Of a stretch of DNA of 64,000 nt, positions 38,976 to 48,300 are shown in pieces (position 1 is the first letter of the stretch; each line of letters starts with the position of its first letter). Both the position numbers and the translations under genes were made by a program. The notes beneath the pieces were generated by a model, which ran no database searches, had not been told where the DNA came from, and was given only the letters and a program-made list of their open reading frames with translations. The stretch spans positions 3,658,001 to 3,722,000 of the forward strand of contig CAKKNE010000003.1 of assembly GCA_918797485.1 (NCBI GenBank). The letters run 5' to 3'. Source of the DNA: Pelagomonas calceolata (Eukaryota > Sar > Pelagophyceae > Pelagomonadales > Pelagomonadaceae).

Positions 38976-40103
38976 ATGTGGCCCGGAGATATCATTGACG
39001 TCGGCAGGGACAGCGCGCCGACCTTCGCTGATCGAGATAACGACGGAGACCTGGATCTTGTCGTCGGAGAAGGGGATGGTAAACTTTTGTACTACCGTAA
39101 CGTGGGCACGCCGTCGCAGCCGAAGTTTGAGAAGGTCGACGACGAGAGCCCTTTTGACGGCATCGACGTCGGCGAGAGAAGAAGTGCGAGCGCGAAGGCA
39201 GCGTCGACGGACTACAGCAGGCCGTCCGCAACGTTCATCTGTACTCGCGCAAGGAGACGCCCCTGGAGAAGATCCGCGTCTGGGTGGATTATGTATCGAT
39301 ACCGCAGAAAAATCGGAGCGTCCAGAAACTGGCCATCGCGTCGCTCCCGACGTTCGCCAGTTGCTGTGATTATTTCGTAGTGGTCGCGCCCGATGCCACT
39401 CACCAGAACACCGGCTGCGCGTGCAACTCGCAAAGCTATCGGCTCCGCGCGTGGTGTCGCGCCGAGATCATGAGCTGCTGGGCGCGGAACGGCACCAAGG
39501 ACATGTACTACAACACCAACGAGGCACTGAAACCATTAGTGGTCCGCGCCCGGCGTCTTGCGAGGCGGCGATGGCGTATCCTCATCACTTCCCGCGCAGG
39601 TGAGCGACGAGATCCTGGCCGAGGCGCTCGATGTGATGAACGGGGAGTTTTCGTGCTGTCGCCTCGGCCATCCGAACGAGGAGCCTTGCGACCGCGAGCA
39701 GCTCATGCTCCCGCTCCTAGGATTGTACGCGGACGTTTATCGAGACCGCGAGGGCAAAAGTGCCGCCGCCTACGCGTTCATCGAGCCGCGAAAGCACCAG
39801 CTGTTCCCGGAGACGTTCGAGTACACGCACCGAAGCCCGGACGGCGTCGAGACGACGACGACCCAGGCGCTGTTCGGCGACCTCGTTGCGGCCGTCGAGT
39901 ACGCGACGGACCAGGATCTGGGCGACGGCTTGCCTACCCTCGCGCCCGACTTCGCGCCCGGGACCCACGCGCAGAGTCACCGGCTCCACCACGCCAAGCA
40001 CGGCTCCAAGCACGGTTCCAAGCACGGGAGCGGCTCTTTCGCGGCGCTCTTCAGCTCGACAAGCGGCTCCGTTCGCGGTTCCGTCGGCGCGCCGGCGCCC
40101 TGA
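38976..40103 (+). CDS. FG-GAP repeat joined to a 'VWVDYVSIPQ' domain protein
   Basis: Tentative three-exon model: 38976-39134, 39221-39538 and 39600-40103, 326 aa. Exon 1 encodes one FG-GAP/VCBS-type calcium-binding repeat (DSAPTFADRDNDGDLDLVVG, GKLLYYRNVG). Exon 2 encodes RVWVDYVSIPQKNRSVQKLA, CDYFVVVAP and RAWCRAEIMSCW, a pattern reminiscent of HET-like domains (WIDxxxINQ) and common, as far as I recall, in uncharacterised algal and oomycete proteins. Exon 3 ends in HGSKHGSKHGS repeats. The first exon could instead be a fragment of another gene; downstream of it the FG-GAP frame continues (FDGIDVG) into the predicted intron. Confidence 0.4.
39135..39220 (+). other. Predicted intron 1 of the FG-GAP/VWVDY gene
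   Basis: 86 nt, donor GTCGACGA, end CTACAGCAG, next exon GCCGTCCG (4 of 8 shared). The join is inferred from frames only, and its 5' part could be FG-GAP coding sequence. Confidence 0.35.
39539..39599 (+). other. Intron 2 of the FG-GAP/VWVDY gene, introner-type
   Basis: 61 nt (or 58 if the second GT at 39542 is used), end CCCGCGCAG, next exon GTGAGCGA. Core GCGGCGATGGCGTAT. Confidence 0.65.
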
Positions 40104-40556
40104 GCCTCCCCAGATATAGACCTCCCTCCCTCCCTCCTGAGTTCCTCTGAATATAACATAGTCCCTCACTGTCGCGGAGCCAACTTGCCCATAGTCCCTC
40201 ACCAACTCCTTGGCTCACGGGAGCCGCGCGGAGCCAATTTGCCCCACCCACACGGAGGCATGCACGGGCAGCCCGGACGAGTCGTAGACAGACCAAACCC
40301 CTCGCGTCGACGCGTCCAGCGCTCGATCAAAATCGTGCGGGGCCGGCACTCGTCACAGCTGGAGCTCAACGAAGTAGGCTTGACGCAAGCCCAAACCGTG
40401 ACCGCTGGACGTCCGCAGCGCTCCCGGTAGTCATTTCTCGGCCCGAGCGTCCGGCGCGCCAACTCGCATTGCTCGAGGAGCCGTGCCTGTCCGGTTGCAC
40501 TCAGAGCTCGCCCTAGTTGTAGTGCAGCGCGAGGCGAGTAAAGCACCGCTGTAGCC
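40104..40556. promoter_or_regulatory. Promoter region of organellar IF-2
   Basis: 453 bp. Near 40158-40250 two imperfect direct repeats combine ATAGTCCCTCAC and GCGGAGCCAAYTTGCCC. No protein-coding gene is supported; a minus-strand open frame here looks like a shadow. Confidence 0.35.
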
Positions 40557-43532
40557 ATGGCGCGACGACGACGAATAATAGCCGCCGCAGCGCTCGTATG
40601 CACTTCCGCGCTCGTGCCGCTGCAGGCGCCGAGGCCGCGACGGACCGTCTCGCGCTACTCCGAGGCCGTCGACGAGGACACGTTGCTCCCGTCCGGCGAC
40701 GCCGCGGCCGCCGCGGACACCGACCGTCGCCCGCGCAACGGCAACAGACAAAACCAAGGGGGAGGCCGGGGCCGCATCATCCAGCTCTCGAACCCGATGC
40801 GACTGGTGAGGAAGCAGAGGCCCGGCGGTGATCGGCGAGGCCCCCCGGGCGGACAGCGGCGCGGCGGGCCTCCGCAAAGGGTCGGGAGCACGGGCGGACC
40901 GGTCGCCGACGTCCCGAACCCGGACAAGACCCCTGGCCGCAGATTCGCGAACAAGGCCGATAAACCCGACTATGATAAGAGGAAGCCCACGCGGCGGACC
41001 TTCGACGCGCCTCAAAGAAGAAGTGGCAACAACCGGCCCGTGCAGTTCCGGGGGGCCCGCGGATCGCTCAAGAGGAAGCGCAACCGCGACGACCGCGAAG
41101 CCAAACAAAAAGAAGCCATAAAACCCGTCATTGTGCCAGATGAACCGATCTCCGTCGGTGCGTTAGCTGAATTGCTCGAGAAGAGTGGAGCGGAAGTGGT
41201 CAAGCACCTCATGCTCAAGATGGGCGTGTTGGCCGCGGTCACGCAGAACGTCGACGGCGCGACGGCTCGGTTGGTGGTGGAGGGCTTTGGAAGGGAGTGG
41301 GCCGCGTCCGCCGACGAAATTGATGATGATGACGAAGATGATGAGGACACTAATGACAGCGGCCCGGCCCTCGCCCTGTCGTCGGGCATCGCCATCGACG
41401 AGGATGATCCTGATTCATTACAACCTAGATCTCCGGTCGTAACAATTATGGGGCACGTCGACCACGGCAAGACAAGTCTCTTGGACGCTCTCCGCGAGGC
41501 CGACGTGGTGAGTGGAGAGGCGGGCGGCATCACCCAAGGAATAGGTGCTTATGTGGTGCCAGTCAAAGATAGGGCCGTGACGTTCATCGACACGCCGGGC
41601 CACGCGGCGTTCACGGAGATGCGCGAGCGGGGTGCGAACGTCACGGACATCGTCGTGTTAGTGGTGGCGGCGGACGACGGCTGCAAGGAGCAAACTGTCG
41701 ATTCGCTCGCTTGTGCTAAGTTGGCGGGCGCCCCAGTTGTTGTAGCCGTCAATAAAATGGACGTCGAGGGCGCCGACGCGCAGCGCGTCGAGGGCGAGCT
41801 CATGTCCTACGATTTAGTACCGGAGAGCGCGGGCGGCGACACGCTCGTCGCGCGCGTCTCTGCCAAGGAGAAGACCGGGCTGGATGAACTCCTCGAGAAG
41901 GTCCTCTTACAAGCGGACCTGTTGGACCTCAAGGCCAATCCCGACCGGCCGGCGACGGGCACGGTCATCGAGGCGGGCGTGGAGAAGGGTCCGTATCTCC
42001 GCGTCCCGTGATTCAGAGGCGGTTTCACTTCACTCAGACGCTTCGTTTCCTGGAATCATGGCGGTGGGTGTTTTTTTTATGCGATTTCGAGTGAATTCGG
42101 GCCGCGCCGGGGCCGCGTTCCGAGAGGTACTGGTGAAGTTACGATAACGGCGCCGGAGAGCGGTCCCGACCGGTCGTACGTGGTCGTGGGCCGCCCGTCG
42201 ACGCCTGCACGCCGTCGCCGCGCTCCGCGACGCCTGGAGCCGCCGCGCGGGCCTCGCGGCGACCGCGGTGGGGCCGGGACGCCGTCGCGGCGTCGTGCGT
42301 CGCCCGCCACGCCGGTGTCGTGATGTCGGCGCGGCGGCGCGGCGGCGCGGGCCTCGCGCCGCTCGATGCGGTCCGCGGGGCCGCGCCAGCGCCTCGCGCG
42401 CGCAGCCGAGCGCGCGTGTCTGCCCCAAGGAGCCTCCACACACACTGCCTCCACACACACGGCTGCTTCGCGAGGCTGGGGCTGCCTCGACGCCATCGAC
42501 GCGGCCGCATGAGAGTCTTCCCATCTCCGCGAGAGAGATTCCTGAATGCGTCCGTGCCGCGCAGGGCTCGGGGTCTGCGCCACGACGCTTGTCGAGAGAG
42601 GTACTCTCAAGGTGGGCGACGTCTTCACGGCCGGTGCCGCGTGGGGCAAGTGCCGCGCGCTGCAGGACGAGTTCGGCAACTCTCTGGAAGAGGCGGGCCC
42701 GAGCACGCCGGTGCGACTGGTAGGCTGGACCACGGGTGCCGACCGAGCGCCCCGCGCGGGCGACGCCTTGAGCGTGGTGCCGGACGAGCCTACGGCGCGC
42801 AAACTCGCGGACGCTAGAAACGAGCTGGCCAATCAGGCCCGGGATGCGAAACTGCGCGCCGCGTCGTCCTCAGGCTTTGACAAGTTCATGGCGAACCTGG
42901 GCGGCGAGGGCATCAAGGAAGAACGCACCTTCCCAATTGTACTTAAGGCTGACACCGCCGGTTCCGTGGAGGCCATCACGTCGTCCCTGGAGGGCCTCGA
43001 CGTTCAAGACGACGTTTCCAGAGTGAAGGCCAAGGTGATCTACAGCGGTGTCGGGGACCTGACCAAGTCCGACATCGCCGTCGCGTCGGTACAAGGTGCT
43101 TTTGTGGTCGCGTTCAACGTCGGGAGCAACGCTGCGGCCATGGACGAGGAACGTAGATTGTCGGGTGCTGTTCGTACCAATTACTACTCTGTAGTATATG
43201 ATGTCTTGGAGGAGATCGAGGGCAAGCTCCAGAAGGTACTTAGTCCGACGCCGGACGGCGAACTCGTCGGCACCGCAGTCGTCAAGCAGTGCTTTGATAT
43301 CGGTAAGCTTGGGAAGGTCGCGGGCTGCGGCGTCGAGACGGGCTGGATCCGCAAGAGCGCGAACATCCGCGTCATGCGCGGCGACGCGATCATGTACCAA
43401 GGTCGCCTGCGCACGCTGCGCAGCGTCAAGGTCGACGTCGAGCGCATCGACGCGGGCTCGGACTGCGGCCTGTCGTTCCGCGACTGGGAGGAAGTGGAAG
43501 TGGGGGACATCGTGGAGGCGTATGAGGAGTAG
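40557..43532 (+). CDS. infB: Organellar translation initiation factor IF-2
   Basis: GTPase that brings initiator fMet-tRNA to the organelle ribosome. Exons 40557-41988 and 42565-43532 give 799 aa. The leader ([25 protein letters not shown]) suggests plastid or mitochondrion. A basic Arg/Gly-rich N-domain precedes an IF2_N-like helix pair ([18 protein letters not shown]). The G domain has [19 protein letters not shown] (G1), [10 protein letters not shown] (G2), [10 protein letters not shown] (G3), VAVNKMD (G4) and [10 protein letters not shown] (G5). Domains II to IV follow ([62 protein letters not shown]). The length is near bacterial IF-2. The single intron is unusually long and sits in domain II. 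Confidence 0.93.
41989..42564 (+). other. IF-2 intron, long composite
   Basis: 576 nt, donor GTCCGTAT, end GTGCCGCGCAG, next exon GGCTCGGG. Splicing restores [10 protein letters not shown]. It has an AT-richer first 150 nt with a T8 run, a very GC-rich middle with many GCCGCG/CGGCGG repeats, CACACACAC tracts, and the core GACGCCATCGACGCGG near its end. Confidence 0.75.
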
Positions 43533-44008
43533 GTCTTGGCGTAAGAAACTCCTATATAAATAACTTGAAAGCCGCCTAGTACTGGGTGCGACTTTATATA
43601 TACAGACGGGCACAGAATCGAAACCTGCGAGCACCAGCGACTGCACTATGACCCCCGGAGATAGGAACCGGTATTAGATTCATGATCGACCGACTTGACC
43701 ATTCTCCAAAAAATCCCGCAAGCTGGGCGTACCGTCGTCATGCGTGAAAGGTATTTGAAATGGGGCTCGGGATTTTTTTTCTGCGCCTAGCAGCGACGAC
43801 ATGATCGAGATGAAGTATACTGACGGTGGTTACATTTATCAACGACCGACTTTTTTTTTACCAGTCAGTCAGTCAGTCATCAGTCAGATCTAGTCAGTCC
43901 GAGTCAGTGACCGACTTTTTTTTACCATGCTCCAGTGCGCGGAGAAAGACCACTCCAGCACGCCCGCCGCCGCGAAGACTCAACCCCAACTATTACTCCC
44001 CCGCATAT
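43533..44008. other. Convergent 3' region between IF-2 and LHC
   Basis: 476 bp with an 11-bp inverted repeat (43708-43718 and 43768-43778) and a GTCA-repeat tract flanked by a direct repeat (43843-43928). No tRNA fold could be supported. Confidence 0.5.
43843..43928 (+). repeat. GTCA tract between direct repeats
   Basis: GACCGACTTTTTTTTT-ACCAG and GACCGACTTTTTTTT-ACCAT flank a region of imperfect CAGTCAGT repeats (about 43860-43908). Confidence 0.7.
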
Positions 44009-44683
44009 CTAGAACGGCGCGTACGGCAAATTCCCCGAGTAGTCCGCCGCGAAGCCGAGTTTGGTGAGCGCCGGCACCGAGCCCTCCGTCAGCCGCGCCG
44101 AAACAAACCCGGCCATGCCGAGCATGGCCAAGCGCCCGTTCGCGAGCTCCATGTCCCGCTTCTTCTTCAGCGTCGCGGCGTCGTACTTGTCCTCCAAAGC
44201 ACCTTTGGTCGTGCCCGTCAGCCGGACCTTGCCGGGCGTGCCGCCCATCACGTAGTGCGGCTTCTGCGCCTCGAAGACGGACTCGATGCCGCCAATAGCG
44301 GCGACGATGGCCTGCTTGCCGTCGAAGGGCATCTTGTCCCACGCCTCCAAGAGGCCGCCCTGGCCCAGGCTTTCGAAGGTCGTGCCGGACATGTCGATGG
44401 CGCCGGGCCAGTGGACGCCGAGGCCCGTCACGACGCAGCCCGCGAAGGCCGCCATGGCGACGCGGCAGTGCTTGATCTCGGCGGCCCGGAACCACAACAA
44501 AGTCTTGTCGTTGACTTTTTCGGCCAATTTAAGGGGGTCGAAGTAGCCGACCGGCGCCTGGATGCCGTCGTCGCCGATGATCGCGCGGTCGGCCGCGAGC
44601 GCCGTGCCCGCGGGCGCCGCGGACGGCGCGACGAAGCCGGCCGCCACGGGCGCGAGCGCGAGGCAGAGGGCGAGCTTCGCCAT
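44009..44683 (-). CDS. Light-harvesting chlorophyll-binding protein (FCP/LHC type)
   Basis: Thylakoid antenna protein, 224 aa, three membrane helices. The leader MAKLALCLALAPVAAGFVAP has the bipartite plastid form with a G-F-VAP step. The two generic LHC motifs are clear: helix 1 FRAAEIKHCRVAMAAFAG and helix 3 RDMELANGRLAMLGMAGF, with the Glu/His and Asn chlorophyll ligands. Helix 2 is around AIVAAIGGIESVFEAQ. Length and sequence fit fucoxanthin-chlorophyll proteins rather than green-lineage LHCs. Single exon; starts head to head with the zinc-ribbon gene. Confidence 0.93.
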   Translation of the reverse strand: MAKLALCLALAPVAAGFVAPSAAPAGTALAADRAIIGDDGIQAPVGYFDPLKLAEKVNDKTLLWFRAAEIKHCRVAMAAFAGCVVTGLGVHWPGAIDMSGTTFESLGQGGLLEAWDKMPFDGKQAIVAAIGGIESVFEAQKPHYVMGGTPGKVRLTGTTKGALEDKYDAATLKKKRDMELANGRLAMLGMAGFVSARLTEGSVPALTKLGFAADYSGNLPYAPF

Positions 44684-45292
44684 GCTCTCCCGGTGTGACC
44701 TGCGGGCGCGCGTCGTTAGCGTTAAGCATGTGTGTCGATCGGTCGCTCCGACAGTCGGAGCGGTACCGCGTCTGAAGCCGTGCGACACGACGACCAGCCG
44801 CGCCGCTGCCAGTGCCGCCGCTTGCAGCTTCCGTGCCTCGCAGAGCTCAGCCGGTCGCGCCACGGCGCCGCCGCGCCGGGCAGAGCTCATGCCAGGAGGG
44901 CAGCTGTACTCCCCCGCAGCGGATCGGCTGAGCAAACGGTTTTCGCAGGACGTCGCAGGCATATACGGAGATCACGCCTCTGCAATATGAAGGCCTCAGG
45001 CACCGGCACACACGAGAAAATTGGCTCGCAATCTAACTTGGCGTCGAATCAAGATGGCGGGTTTTGCCGATTTCTTTCGCGACCGTTCCATGCGCGAAGT
45101 GGTCGTTTGATCACTCGCAACAGCGCTGCTTAGCGACGGGTCCAGTAGCGAGGCTCCACTTGGAGAGGCTGCAGCAAAGCAGGCAGAGCGGCGACCGCGA
45201 GCGCACGCAGACAAGCGGTCACTCCATCGACGCGACACGCTTGCACAGCGCTCCAGGAAACGGTCGGCACCAGTGCTTCGGTGCGCCCAGCT
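44684..45292. promoter_or_regulatory. Divergent promoter region, LHC / zinc-ribbon protein
   Basis: 609 bp. It contains short dyads such as GACTGTCGGAGCGA-type repeats (GGTCGCTCCGACAGTCGGAGCG near 44740-44761) but no copy of the shared GCTAGTGT dyad. No gene. Confidence 0.4.
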
Positions 45293-46162
45293 ATGGCGCC
45301 GCGAGGAGCTCTCATCATGGTGGCACTCTGCATCCCTGTCGCGCCGCTGGTGATGGCGCCGTCGCGCCGCGTCGTCTACAAGGCCGGCGCGCCGAGAAAC
45401 ACACTGAGGTATGACACCTTACGGGTGCGACGGCGGCAGGTCGTCAAGGCGCGCCAGCCGTCGATGATTTTCGGTTTACAAAGGATGTTCAACTGGCTCA
45501 CGCCGACGGACATCGGCGCGGCCGTCATCTGCACGTACTTCGTCATCCGACGGCTGCGGATGATCGACAGCGACCCGACGGCCAACACGGCAGACGAGGA
45601 CGAAGAGGACGGCGCGGTCAATAGGGGAAATAAACTCTTCAAGAAGCTCAGCGGGGCGAACTACAACTACGTCGCGCAATCTGACGAGGACCTGGCCGCG
45701 CTACGGACGATGTGCTGCAAAAAGTGCGGGTTCACGATCTTCGTAGCTAAAGATAGACTGAAGCGCCACTTCGTCAAGGGCTTGGAATGTCTCCAGTGCG
45801 GCGCGAAGGCGCCCGACTTCTACAACGAGAACGACCCTGACGATCCCGTTAATTTTGAAGGAGCCACAGTGGAGTCCGCGGACGGCTACAAGCCGGACCC
45901 CGTCAAGATCGCGCAGCGCAAGGCCGAGATCGAGGCCGCGGAGCTCGCGGAGCTGGCGGCGCTGGCGGCGGAGAAGGAGCAGATGTCAAATTACGATGCC
46001 GTCGAGGACGACGTCGACGACATGGCGCCTGCACCGGTCGCCGAGGAGGCGCCCGTGGCCGTCGCCGAGGCGCCCGCGCCCGCACCCGCGCCGGCACCCG
46101 CGCCGGCGCCGGCGCCGAAGCCTCCGGTGGACGACGACATCTTCGGCGAGCTGGGCATCTAG
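45293..46162 (+). CDS. Zinc-ribbon protein with organelle-type leader
   Basis: 289 aa from the ATG at 45293. N-terminal hydrophobic leader (MAPRGALIMVALCIPVAPLVMAP) followed by a possible membrane or plastid signal, then a short hydrophobic patch (DIGAAVICTYFVI). The core is a four-Cys zinc ribbon (MCCKKCGFTIFVAKD, GLECLQCGAKAPDFYN), then an acidic and Ala/Glu-rich region (AELAELAALAAEKEQ) and an Ala-Pro stretch before the end (DDDIFGELGI). This looks like small plastid rubredoxin- or ribbon-type factors, but no known family was recognised. Single exon. Confidence 0.65.
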   Translation: MAPRGALIMVALCIPVAPLVMAPSRRVVYKAGAPRNTLRYDTLRVRRRQVVKARQPSMIFGLQRMFNWLTPTDIGAAVICTYFVIRRLRMIDSDPTANTADEDEEDGAVNRGNKLFKKLSGANYNYVAQSDEDLAALRTMCCKKCGFTIFVAKDRLKRHFVKGLECLQCGAKAPDFYNENDPDDPVNFEGATVESADGYKPDPVKIAQRKAEIEAAELAELAALAAEKEQMSNYDAVEDDVDDMAPAPVAEEAPVAVAEAPAPAPAPAPAPAPAPKPPVDDDIFGELGI

Positions 46163-46280
46163 TGGCGGGTAACAAACAGACAGATTACGAGTGAAACCGG
46201 GCGATGCGTAGTAGAGGCGGTGCGCCGCGCCGCGTCGACGGCGTCGATGGTCGCGGAAAGCGCGCCGCCGCCGCGACCGG

Positions 46281-46814
46281 TCACTCGGTCGCGTCCAGCA
46301 GCGCCGTCAGACACTGCAGCGCCAAGGACGATTCTGTAGCCACGTCGTGCCGCAGGAGCTGCGCCAATAGCGACCCCGGCGCATCCCTAGAAGGCATCAC
46401 CGGGTCGGCGCGGTGCGCGTGGCGGCAGCCCCGCCCCCGCCGACACCCGCCCGGCTCGGTGAAGAAGCGGCACACCGGCACATTTGCGACGTCGTGAGAA
46501 TACGAACATTCCGCGCCTCGCCGGCACCGGCCGCCGTGGAGCATCGCCAGACAAATTTTCTGCGGCTGATGTTTCTTGGCAGGAGGCTCGTCGGAATCGT
46601 CGGAATCGTAGGCCGCCAGCGCCGCCAGGCCACAGGGCGGCTTCGCGGCCTCGGCGTCGCGCGCGAGGCGCGCCCGCGACGGCCAGCGCGCTTTCCGTTG
46701 CTCGCGCCAGCGCTTCACGTCCTCCGGGTCCGTGCCGAGCAGGATATTGAAGCGCGCGCCCTCGACCTCGACGTCGGCGAAGCCGCGGCCGGCGTACTGC
46801 GGCGGCACGGCCAT
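46281..46814 (-). CDS. NUFIP1-like / CCCH zinc-finger protein
   Basis: 177 aa from the ATG at 46814 (MAVPPQYAGRGF). ILLGTDPEDVKRWREQRKARWPS resembles the conserved NUFIP1/Rsa1 motif (E-x-W-R-E-x-R-R-K-x-x-P), which in box C/D snoRNP assembly binds Snu13/15.5K. Two CCCH zinc fingers follow (CLAMLHGGRCRRGAECSYSH and CRFFTEPGGCRRGRGCRHAH), suggesting RNA binding. A short helical tail ends the protein. If correct it would link with NOL6 and La to RNP assembly. Single exon. Confidence 0.65.
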   Translation of the reverse strand: MAVPPQYAGRGFADVEVEGARFNILLGTDPEDVKRWREQRKARWPSRARLARDAEAAKPPCGLAALAAYDSDDSDEPPAKKHQPQKICLAMLHGGRCRRGAECSYSHDVANVPVCRFFTEPGGCRRGRGCRHAHRADPVMPSRDAPGSLLAQLLRHDVATESSLALQCLTALLDATE

Positions 46815-47065
46815 TCTGGCTGGGCCTGCTCTCACTGCCACCTGGCTTATGCGCTCGCGAGTTAGCAGCGCTGCGCTTGCTTCAGGCTTCGTATAATCGA
46901 TGCTGGGGCTAGCCCGAACGTGGCTAGACAGCGTAGCGCTGCGTTTGGCGTTTGACCTCGGCGCCGCTGCCGCGCTGCTCGGCGCCCGGCCGAGTAAATG
47001 GGCTCTAGCTCGGCCAAATCGCTCGCATTGCTCTAAAAAATTCACCAGTAATAGCAGACAACCGT

Positions 47066-48283
47066 ATGGCAGCCCTCACCGAGCCGTGGTCCAAGCGCCA
47101 CAAGGCTGTCACAAGAAATGATCGAGAGGGACTACAGTACAACCTCTCGAACTCGTTCGCGCAGCCGACGAGCCAGGCCGAGCTCGAGCGGCTCGCGCGC
47201 GAGCGCGGCGACGACGAATTAATCGCCGCGTACCGCGACCACCCTTTAGGTTATACGCCGAACGGCGGATCGCGGGACTGCCGCGCGGCCGTCGCGGACT
47301 CCATCTTCAGTGCGTGCCAAGCGGACGACGTATTGATCACTGCGGGCGGCCAGGTCGCTTTACAAACAGTGGCGTTTGCTTTACTGGAAGCGACCAGTTC
47401 GTTTGTACGCGGTTACGAAACGCCCAGGTCGCACGCCGTCGTGTTCACCCCCTCCTACCAGTCGTGCCAGGAGGCGCCATTACACGCCGGTGCCGCCGTC
47501 AGGAAGGTGCGGTTGACGCGCGCGAACGGCTGGGACATCGATCTTACTGATCTGGAGATCGCGTGCCGCGCCGACACGAAGCTTATCCTTATCAACCAGC
47601 CCTGGAACCCCGCGGGCACGCTTGTGTCGCGCGAGAAGCTCGAGGGCATCGTTGAGATCGCGCGGCGACACAATGCGTGGATCCTGGCTGACGAGATCTA
47701 CCGCTTCCTCGAGCACGACGCTGCGACTCGCCTGCCCGCCATCGCCGATATATATGAGAGGGGAGTGTCCATAGGAGCTTTATCAAAGCCCTTCGGCGCC
47801 GGCGGCGCTTCGCTCGGTTGGATTGCCTGTCGCGACGCCGAGGCGCGCCAGGCTTTCAAGGACGCAATGTATTTCGGGACGGCGTGCCCAGCGCGCGCGA
47901 GCGAGCTCCAGGCTCTGATGGTCCTGCGGGCGCGCGATGTTTTACTAGAAAGGAATTTGGGCATCATACGGCGGAACCTAGAAATCGTCGAGCGCTTCCT
48001 CGGCGAGAATAGTGACCTGTTCTCGTACGTCAAACCGACGGCGGGGTGTGTCCTGTGGGTCGAATTCAAGGGCCCGCTCACCTCGACGGAGCTCGGCGCC
48101 GCGCTCGCCGAAGCGGGCATCTCCATGAAGCCCTCCTACTGCTTCACGCCCGATCCGGACGACGGCGTCGACCAGTACTTTCGCATAGGGTTCGGCGAGG
48201 AGAAGGTGCCCGCCGCAATTGAAGCTCTGGCGCGATTCGTGGAGGCGAAGAGAAATGAGTGGGGCTTTCCACGACGTGCGTAG
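47066..48283 (+). CDS. PLP-dependent aminotransferase, class I/II
   Basis: 405 aa, single exon. Fold-type I aminotransferase with LGYTPNGGSRDCRAAVA (N-terminal lid), ITAGGQVALQ, INQPWNPAGTLVSREKLE (NPxG), ILADEIYRF (PLP-binding Asp/Tyr), GALSKPFGAGGASLGW (Schiff-base Lys in SKPFG) and QYFRIGFGEE (carboxylate-binding Arg). No transit peptide is seen, so it is probably cytosolic. The substrate cannot be told; distant homology to aspartate, kynurenine or valine-pyruvate types is possible. Confidence 0.88.
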   Translation: MAALTEPWSKRHKAVTRNDREGLQYNLSNSFAQPTSQAELERLARERGDDELIAAYRDHPLGYTPNGGSRDCRAAVADSIFSACQADDVLITAGGQVALQTVAFALLEATSSFVRGYETPRSHAVVFTPSYQSCQEAPLHAGAAVRKVRLTRANGWDIDLTDLEIACRADTKLILINQPWNPAGTLVSREKLEGIVEIARRHNAWILADEIYRFLEHDAATRLPAIADIYERGVSIGALSKPFGAGGASLGWIACRDAEARQAFKDAMYFGTACPARASELQALMVLRARDVLLERNLGIIRRNLEIVERFLGENSDLFSYVKPTAGCVLWVEFKGPLTSTELGAALAEAGISMKPSYCFTPDPDDGVDQYFRIGFGEEKVPAAIEALARFVEAKRNEWGFPRRA

Positions 48284-48300
48284 TGTGTATAAAACTAATG

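Noticed and set aside
40199-40603. Minus-strand open frame upstream of IF-2
   Set aside because: Overlaps the IF-2 start and has no recognisable family or leader; looks like a shadow of GC-rich DNA.
43620-43705. tRNA-like segment on the minus strand
   Set aside because: An A-box-like TGGTCAAGTCGG is present, but no anticodon stem or proper T-arm can be drawn and the B-box spacing is wrong.
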